10,371 nt of DNA from contig CAJGCD010000052.1 of the NCBI GenBank assembly GCA_904501715.1, positions 1 through 10,371 on the forward strand, given 5' to 3'. The notes beneath the pieces were generated by a model. The model was given only the letters and a program-made list of their open reading frames with translations, made no database searches and was not told where the DNA came from. Origin of the DNA: an uncultured Clostridia bacterium. Lineage in GTDB: Bacteria > Bacillota > Clostridia > Oscillospirales > CAG-272. The stretch's first letter is position 1, and each line of letters opens with the position of its first letter. Positions 7,010 to 10,371 of the stretch are shown piece by piece. The translations under genes and the position numbers were made by a program.

Positions 7010-8012
7010 TATAATGGGCGGCGACAAGGCTCCCGCCGAAACTCTTAAGGGAGCGGTGCTTGCCAAGGAGGAGCTTGGTAGCGAGATAAACTATATCCTC
7101 GTGGGCGACAAGGCGCAAATGGAGGCGGTCGCCAAGGAGAACGGCTTTTCTCTTGACGGCTTTGAGATAGTACATACCGACGTTGCCGTGACTATGGAGG
7201 ACGACCCCATATCGGTGGTGCGCGGAGATAAGACCGAGAGCTCTATGGCAGTAGGTCTCCGCCTGCTCAAGGAGGGCAGGGGCGATGCCTTTGTCAGCAC
7301 GGGAAACACGGGGGCGCTCTTTACGGGTGCCACTCTCATAGTAAGAAAAATAAAGGGAGTAAAGCGTCCCGCCATAGCGGCGCTGCTTCCTCTTCAGCCC
7401 CCTGTGCTGCTGCTTGATTCGGGCGCTAACGTGGTTGCAACACCCGAATATCTGGAGCAGTTTGCTCTTATGGGCAGCGCCTATATGAAGAACGTTATGG
7501 GTGTTGAAAATCCCCGTGTAGGACTTCTGAATAACGGTGCTGAGGAGCACAAGGGAACAGAGCTCCAGACAGAAGCATATCAGCGTCTTAAGGCTAACGC
7601 CGACGTAAATTTTGTGGGCAACGTAGAGGGAAATACGGCGGTGAATAACGCCTGCGACGTGCTGGTCACCGACGGCTTTACGGGAAATATCTTTCTTAAG
7701 ACCCTTGAGGGCTTCGGAAAGATGCTTCTTAAGACACTCAAAACCACCCTTTACAAGAACCTTAAAACAAAAATAGCCGCTCTTATGGTCAAGAAGGACC
7801 TTAGCGGACTTAAGAAAAATTTTGATTCGAGTGAGCTTGGCGGCGCGCCTATACTCGGTGTGTCAAAGCCTGTCATAAAGGCTCACGGCTCCTCCGATGC
7901 CAAGGCGTTCAAGAACGCTATAAGGCAGGCGGTGACGTTTGCGGATACCGCTATAAACGACGAGATAGCCGCATCTGTTGCCAAGAGCAAGGCAGAGGAT
8001 AGCAAGGAATAA
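6990..8012 (+). CDS. plsX: Phosphate acyltransferase PlsX
   Basis: PlsX converts acyl-ACP and phosphate to acyl-phosphate, the acyl donor for PlsY in the first step of phosphatidic acid synthesis. It is a peripheral membrane enzyme. The 340-residue product begins MKTVIVDIMGGDKAP, the family's DxMGGDxxP opening, and contains VSTGNTGALF, LLDSGANV, NNGAEEHKGTEL and VTDGFTGNIFLKTLEG, all in the normal order. The start is the ATG at 6990: AAAGGAG (6976-6982) stands 7 bases upstream. A TTG three bases earlier is in frame but less likely. The first 20 bases overlap trmFO in another frame. In many Bacillota plsX lies in a fatty-acid cluster with acpP before rnc; here rnc follows directly after 20 bases and no acpP is present, so acyl carrier protein must be encoded elsewhere. 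Confidence 0.97.
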   Translation: MKTVIVDIMGGDKAPAETLKGAVLAKEELGSEINYILVGDKAQMEAVAKENGFSLDGFEIVHTDVAVTMEDDPISVVRGDKTESSMAVGLRLLKEGRGDAFVSTGNTGALFTGATLIVRKIKGVKRPAIAALLPLQPPVLLLDSGANVVATPEYLEQFALMGSAYMKNVMGVENPRVGLLNNGAEEHKGTELQTEAYQRLKANADVNFVGNVEGNTAVNNACDVLVTDGFTGNIFLKTLEGFGKMLLKTLKTTLYKNLKTKIAALMVKKDLSGLKKNFDSSELGGAPILGVSKPVIKAHGSSDAKAFKNAIRQAVTFADTAINDEIAASVAKSKAEDSKE

Positions 8013-8032
8013 GAAAGAGGTGAGAACCCGTC

Positions 8033-8734
8033 ATGGATTTTCGGTTACTTGAAGAGAAAATAGGATATTCTTTCAAGGATAAGGATATTTTAATGGAGGC
8101 GCTGACGCATTCCTCCTATGCTAACGAGCTGAGAGCCAGAAAGCAGAGCGCCGTGTGCAACGAAAGACTTGAGTTTTTGGGCGACTCGGTGCTGTCTGTG
8201 GTGGTCAGCGAGTACCTTTTCAAGCATTACAAGGGCTTACCCGAGGGCGAGCTTACGCGCATAAGAGCGGCTCTGGTGCAATCGGGGGCGTTGGCTTCCT
8301 ATGCCAGAGCGGTTGACCTTGGCAGTTATCTTTTGCTGGGCAACGGTGAGGAGAAGAACAGGGGTCGCGAGCGTCAGTCAACTCTGGAGAACGCCTTTGA
8401 GGCGTTGGTGGCGGCGATATACATTGACGCGGGAGCCGAGGGCTTTGCGAGGGCAGAGGAGTTTGTTCTGCCCATAATCAAAAAGCAGCTTGAGGGAGAG
8501 GTGGTGCTTCGCCATCTTGACGCAAAGACCGAGCTTCAGCAGCTTATACAGCAGGCTGAGGGAGATTTCCTTGAATACGCGGTCATAGGCGAGAGCGGAC
8601 CCGACCATCAAAAGGAATTTGAGGTTGTGGCGAAGCTCAACTCAAATATTATCGGACGGGGCAAGGGACGCTCCAAGCGCGAGGCCGAGCAGAATGCGGC
8701 AAAGGAAGCCCTGAAGCTTTTCGGGGAGCTTTAA
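8033..8734 (+). CDS. rnc: Ribonuclease III
   Basis: RNase III cuts double-stranded RNA, processing rRNA precursors and structured mRNAs as a homodimer. The 233-residue product has the endonuclease domain (about 1-150) with the signature NERLEFLGD (43-51), giving Glu44, Glu47 and Asp51, and the second catalytic helix STLENAFEA (116-124) with Glu123. A double-stranded RNA-binding domain follows (about 163-231), with GPDHQKEFEVV and the basic GKGRSKREAEQNAAKEAL helix. By my alignment from memory, Asn120 stands where E. coli has Asp114; I believe this occurs in other Clostridia and do not take it as loss of function. A GAGGTGA ribosome site (8017-8023) lies 9 bases before the ATG. It is the last gene of trmFO-plsX-rnc and is followed within 16 bases by a terminator. 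Confidence 0.97.
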   Translation: MDFRLLEEKIGYSFKDKDILMEALTHSSYANELRARKQSAVCNERLEFLGDSVLSVVVSEYLFKHYKGLPEGELTRIRAALVQSGALASYARAVDLGSYLLLGNGEEKNRGRERQSTLENAFEALVAAIYIDAGAEGFARAEEFVLPIIKKQLEGEVVLRHLDAKTELQQLIQQAEGDFLEYAVIGESGPDHQKEFEVVAKLNSNIIGRGKGRSKREAEQNAAKEALKLFGEL

Positions 8735-8749
8735 AAAGGATAAGTAAAA

Positions 8750-8790
8750 GAGCAAGAAAGGAATTTTTCCTGCCTTGCTCATTTGTTTTC
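8750..8790 (+). terminator. Intrinsic terminator after rnc
   Basis: GAGCAAG (8750-8756) pairs with CTTGCTC (8774-8780). Inside, AGGAA (8759-8763) pairs with TTCCT (8767-8771) around a TTT loop, with AA and GC forming an internal loop. ATTTGTTTT follows. This is a convincing Rho-independent end for the trmFO-plsX-rnc unit. Confidence 0.85.
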
Positions 8791-8828
8791 GCTACTTTCT
8801 TGAAAGAAAGTAGCACAAAGAACTTCTT
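8791..8828. repeat. Solo copy of the CTACTTTCTT hairpin repeat
   Basis: A perfect 11-bp stem (8791-8801 with 8804-8814, two-base loop) is followed by CACAAAGAACTT. It matches the left end of the composite element at 1287-1324 in about 35 of 38 positions. No inverted partner end is found nearby, so this is a solo end or a truncated element. It sits directly behind the rnc terminator. Confidence 0.75.
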
Positions 8829-8845
8829 GTGGAGGGGGTTAATAG

Positions 8846-8883
8846 TAGGGGGCGACGTCATGTCGCAAGCGACTACGACCCTA
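8846..8883. repeat. Nested GTCGC/GCGAC palindromes
   Basis: TAGGG (8846-8850) and CCCTA (8879-8883) enclose GCGAC (8852-8856), GTCGC (8862-8866) and GCGAC (8869-8873), so GTCGC can pair with either neighbour. The opening resembles the TGTAGGG end of the adjacent inverted-repeat element and may be a decayed relative. No function can be assigned. Confidence 0.5.
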
Positions 8884-8892
8884 AATCGCACC

Positions 8893-9029
8893 TGGAGGGA
8901 CCGGCGTCCCCGACGGTCCATTATCTATAAATTCTCGGTTTTTTAATAGGTATTTGATTTTTCTTCACCGTTAATTATGATATTTATTTTTTTATTTATT
9001 CTGGACCGTCGAGGACGCCGATCCCTACA
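8893..9029. mobile_element. Small MITE-like element with 28-bp terminal inverted repeats
   Basis: The left arm (8893-8920) and the right arm (9002-9029, inverted) agree at 25 of 28 positions. Both contain CGGCGTCC and GACGGTCCA; read inward, the right arm starts TGTAGGG and the left arm TGGAGGG. The 81 bases between them are strongly AT-rich and non-coding, in contrast to the GC-rich arms. No transposase and no clear target duplication are visible. From memory, TGTAGGG/GACGGTCC repeats are common between genes in Ruminococcaceae. Translation of the arms gives RRGRRSLQ in chance frames on both strands, a sign that those frames are not genes. A static bidirectional structure between convergent genes is the alternative reading. 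Confidence 0.65.
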
Positions 9030-9047
9030 AAAATCAACGGAAAATAA

Positions 9048-9284
9048 TCATTTCATACGGATAGATATGAATATTTCCTCCCCGTCTGCTTCGATAAGGA
9101 GCGTTCCCTTTACCTCCTCACAGATAAGGGTGCATTTTACGGCAGAGCGGACAAACAGAGCTCTTTTGTCCTCATCCCACGACGAAAAAGCGGGGAATTG
9201 CTCGGTGATGCGCCTGAAGCCGAAGAAATCGTCCACGTCCTTGGGCTTGATTGAATAATCTCTTTCGAATAAAATTGTTTTCAT
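9048..9284 (-). CDS. Small protein of unknown function, 78 residues
   Basis: I do not recognise this protein. It is 78 residues long, with an N-terminal MKTILFERDYSIKPKDVDDFFGF, a central acidic/aromatic stretch (FPAFSSWDEDK) and a C-terminal half that looks beta-rich (CTLICEEVKGTLLIEADGEE, then IFISIRMK). There is no signal peptide or membrane helix, and two cysteines (Cys51, Cys55). The start at 9284 is strongly supported: AAGGAGG (9290-9296 on the complement) lies 5 bases upstream, whereas the in-frame GTG further upstream at 9329 lies inside a terminator hairpin. It has its own consensus promoter (9461-9489) and a long structured leader with a terminator just before the ribosome site, so it is a real gene under transcription-attenuation control. 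It is convergent with rnc and downstream of spoIIE in the same direction but in a separate unit. Confidence 0.8.
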   Translation of the reverse strand: MKTILFERDYSIKPKDVDDFFGFRRITEQFPAFSSWDEDKRALFVRSAVKCTLICEEVKGTLLIEADGEEIFISIRMK

Positions 9285-9296
9285 TTTTTCCTCCTT

Positions 9297-9329
9297 AAAA
9301 TAAAAAAGTGCGCTCCAAAAGGAACGCAC
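9297..9329 (-). terminator. Leader terminator immediately before the 78-aa gene's ribosome site
   Basis: On the minus strand GTGCGTTCC (9329-9321) pairs with GGAGCGCAC (9316-9308) around a TTTT loop, then TTTTTTATTTT leads straight into AAGGAGG. One pair is a G-U wobble in the minus-strand RNA but would be C-A on the plus strand, which supports action on minus-strand transcripts. Its 5' arm is shared with the competing 10-bp hairpin (9318-9327 with 9337-9346). Confidence 0.8.
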
Positions 9330-9454
9330 CGAAAAAGCGTTCCTTTATTGTTGTCACACAACCTTATTTACCGCAAACGGAAACGAGGAAAAAAGGAAAC
9401 ACCTTTTACCAAGGTATAGTTTCCACCTGCGTGTAAAATATTCGGTTGTGTGAC
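9297..9454 (-). promoter_or_regulatory. Structured leader: riboswitch- or attenuator-like element upstream of the 78-aa gene
   Basis: The transcript predicted from the promoter begins near 9454 and folds as follows (plus-strand positions). P1: 9351-9363 with 9444-9456, a perfect 13-bp inverted repeat (11 bp within the RNA). P2: 9365-9374 with 9429-9440, 10 bp with two single-base bulges, separated from P1 by a 1x3 internal loop. P3: GGAAAC (9395-9400) with GTTTCC (9419-9424), continuing as ACCTT (9401-9405) with AAGGT (9411-9415) past a three-base bulge. A second GGAAAC (9379-9384) could replace the first. Then two exclusive hairpins: a 10-bp antiterminator (9318-9327 with 9337-9346) and a terminator (9308-9316 with 9321-9329, one G-U pair) ending in a T-run at the ribosome site. 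I cannot match it to a known riboswitch or T-box (no GGUGGNACCGCG). Confidence 0.7.
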
Positions 9455-9460
9455 AATGCT

Positions 9461-9489
9461 ATTATATCATTCAGTTTTTCGTTTGTCAA
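9461..9489 (-). promoter_or_regulatory. Consensus sigma-A promoter for the 78-aa gene
   Basis: On the minus strand there is a perfect -35 TTGACA (9489-9484), a 17-base spacer and a perfect -10 TATAAT (9466-9461). The predicted start is about G9454, two bases inside the 13-bp inverted repeat, so the RNA would open with the 5' strand of the leader's P1 stem. A promoter this strong ahead of a terminator fits constitutive initiation with control at elongation. Confidence 0.88.
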
Positions 9490-9552
9490 TAAAAAGAGGA
9501 AAAAAGGTCTTGAAGTATGAAATATAGCTTTAAAAGCCATGATTTTACAGAG

Positions 9553-9580
9553 AAAACAGGAGGCAATTGCCTCCTGTTTT
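9553..9580 (-). terminator. Bidirectional intrinsic terminator after spoIIE
   Basis: A perfect palindrome spans 9553-9580: CAGGAGGCAA (9557-9566) with TTGCCTCCTG (9567-9576), flanked by A and T runs. On the minus strand it ends in TTTT about 40 bases after the spoIIE stop. On the plus strand it is followed by seven or more T residues. It insulates spoIIE from the 78-aa gene. Confidence 0.85.
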
Positions 9581-9620
9581 TTTCGGGTGGGCCAATATTT
9601 TTTCTTTGCTACCCCTTTTT

Positions 9621-10371
9621 TTATTGCGGAGCGGCTTTAAGTCTTATGACGGTGACAGAAATGTCATCCTCAGAGCCGTGTCCTATGGCGTATTTAACTA
9701 CAAGCTCGGCTGTTCTTTCCGCTCCCGAGCCTTCAATATTCTGCCTTAGCAGGTCGAAGAGCCAAGGACATTCCTCGTCACCGCCCGTTACGCCGTCGCT
9801 TACCATTACTACTACGTCACCGCGGGATAGGGTAAAATCAAGCTTTTTGGTTTCCACGTCCCTCAGAATACCTATGGGCATAGTGCGTGAGCGAAGCTTA
9901 AAGAGATTTCCGTTTCTGTAAATATAGGTGGGCGCCGCGCCGCTTTTATAGAATGCGGTCTTTCCCGATATAAGGTCAAGCTCCATAAGGTCAACTGTTG
10001 CGGAGCATTCGCAAAGGCTTCCCTCACATCTTCCCGACAGAAAGCCTCCGAGCATTGACAGCAGCTCCTTGTTCATACCGCCTGCCGTCAGCATACATTC
10101 CATAAACCGAGCGCATATTTCTGATACCGCAGCCGCTTCTCTTCCTGAGCCCATACCGTCGCTGATAAGGGAAAAGAATCGGCTGTCTTTGTTTTCAAAG
10201 GTAGTCAGACTGTCACCGCAAAATCTCGTTTCACCACGGGCTCTGGTCTGGCGCGAGACACAGCTTACGGCAAGTCTGCTCTTCTCACAGACCGACAAAG
10301 CAGCGCCCTCACCCGAGCACCTGCGCACGCTCAGGCTTTCCACGTCTATGGAAAAGGGCAGACATCGGCAG
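9621..10371 (-). CDS. spoIIE: Stage II sporulation protein E, C-terminal PP2C phosphatase domain (gene continues beyond window)
   Basis: SpoIIE dephosphorylates the anti-anti-sigma factor SpoIIAA-P in the forespore, which frees sigma-F; it also takes part in polar septation. The visible 250 or so residues are its PP2C/SpoIIE catalytic domain. They include a GxxxCGDS entry strand (ARGETRFCGDS), SLISDGMGSGREA with a metal-binding Asp, CSATVDLMELDLISGKTAFYK, SGAAPTYIYR, TMPIGIL, GDVVVMVSDGVTGG with a second Asp, and GSEDDISVTVIRL with the terminal Asp pair. Pattern and order match B. subtilis SpoIIE. The frame is open to the window edge (Cys-Leu-Pro-Phe-Ser-Ile-Asp before the GTG at 10343), so the membrane-spanning N-terminal part lies outside and no start is visible. 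The terminator at 9553-9580 ends the transcript. Stand-alone RsbU-like PP2C proteins are the alternative, but the similarity to SpoIIE is closer. Confidence 0.88.
   Translation of the reverse strand, partial: CRCLPFSIDVESLSVRRCSGEGAALSVCEKSRLAVSCVSRQTRARGETRFCGDSLTTFENKDSRFFSLISDGMGSGREAAAVSEICARFMECMLTAGGMNKELLSMLGGFLSGRCEGSLCECSATVDLMELDLISGKTAFYKSGAAPTYIYRNGNLFKLRSRTMPIGILRDVETKKLDFTLSRGDVVVMVSDGVTGGDEECPWLFDLLRQNIEGSGAERTAELVVKYAIGHGSEDDISVTVIRLKAAPQ

Noticed and set aside
8649..8921. Minus-strand frame opposite the rnc end
   Set aside because: It crosses the terminator, a hairpin repeat and the other repeat arm (again RRGRRSLQ), and is antisense to conserved rnc sequence.
8977..9258. 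Plus-strand frame opposite the 78-aa gene
   Set aside because: It begins in the AT-rich core of the inverted-repeat element, includes RRGRRSLQ from the repeat arm, and is antisense to a gene with promoter and ribosome site.
9285..9329. Longer start (GTG at 9329) for the 78-aa protein
   Set aside because: It would begin inside the leader terminator and T-run; the ATG at 9284 has a perfect AAGGAGG.
9419..9436. Cyclic-di-GMP-I (GEMM) riboswitch, suggested by CACGCAGG on the minus strand
   Set aside because: The following sequence lacks the GCAAACC segment, the second helix with its tetraloop receptor, and the overall two-helix arrangement of that class.
9517..9921. Plus-strand frame opposite spoIIE
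   Set aside because: It is antisense to conserved PP2C motifs and passes through the terminator palindrome; Ser/Pro-rich shadow translation.
1..10371. CRISPR arrays, tRNA or rRNA genes
   Set aside because: No regularly spaced direct repeats and no tRNA or rRNA signatures were seen on either strand.

Overview
The window looks like chromosomal DNA of an endospore-forming Clostridia member of the Bacillota, probably Ruminococcus/Oscillospiraceae-like. The evidence is housekeeping genes typical of the phylum, a SpoIIE sporulation phosphatase, strong AAGGAGG-type ribosome sites, a consensus sigma-A promoter, and intergenic spaces filled with small hairpin repeats of a style I associate with Ruminococcaceae genomes (from memory, no search run).

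Layout, plus strand: the 3' part of rplT (1-342) with its terminator; a TrmH/SpoU-family RNA methyltransferase (428-1270); a repeat-filled gap with a hairpin-bounded composite element (1287-1470); dprA (1501-2790); topA (2822-5088), which reads in two frames because one A appears to be missing near 3284-3287; a 580-base gap full of repeats (5089-5668), including a second composite element with the same right end as the first; then the compact run trmFO-plsX-rnc (5669-8734) closed by an intrinsic terminator. Between rnc and the convergent genes lie another hairpin repeat and a 137-bp element with 28-bp imperfect terminal inverted repeats.

Layout, minus strand: the 3' end of spoIIE (9621 to the window end) with its terminator, then a separate transcription unit for an unrecognised 78-residue protein (9048-9284). 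That unit has a consensus TTGACA-17-TATAAT promoter and a leader of about 170 nt. The leader can fold into a closed multi-stem domain, followed by mutually exclusive antiterminator and terminator hairpins just before the ribosome site. This is the architecture of a riboswitch or attenuator. I do not recognise the domain as a known class, so it is the best candidate here for something undescribed.

The genes cover translation (L20), RNA modification (TrmH-family enzyme, TrmFO), DNA uptake/recombination (DprA), supercoiling (TopA), phospholipid synthesis (PlsX), RNA processing (RNase III) and sporulation (SpoIIE). Apart from the topA frame break they look intact and ordinary. The unusual material is in the non-coding DNA.
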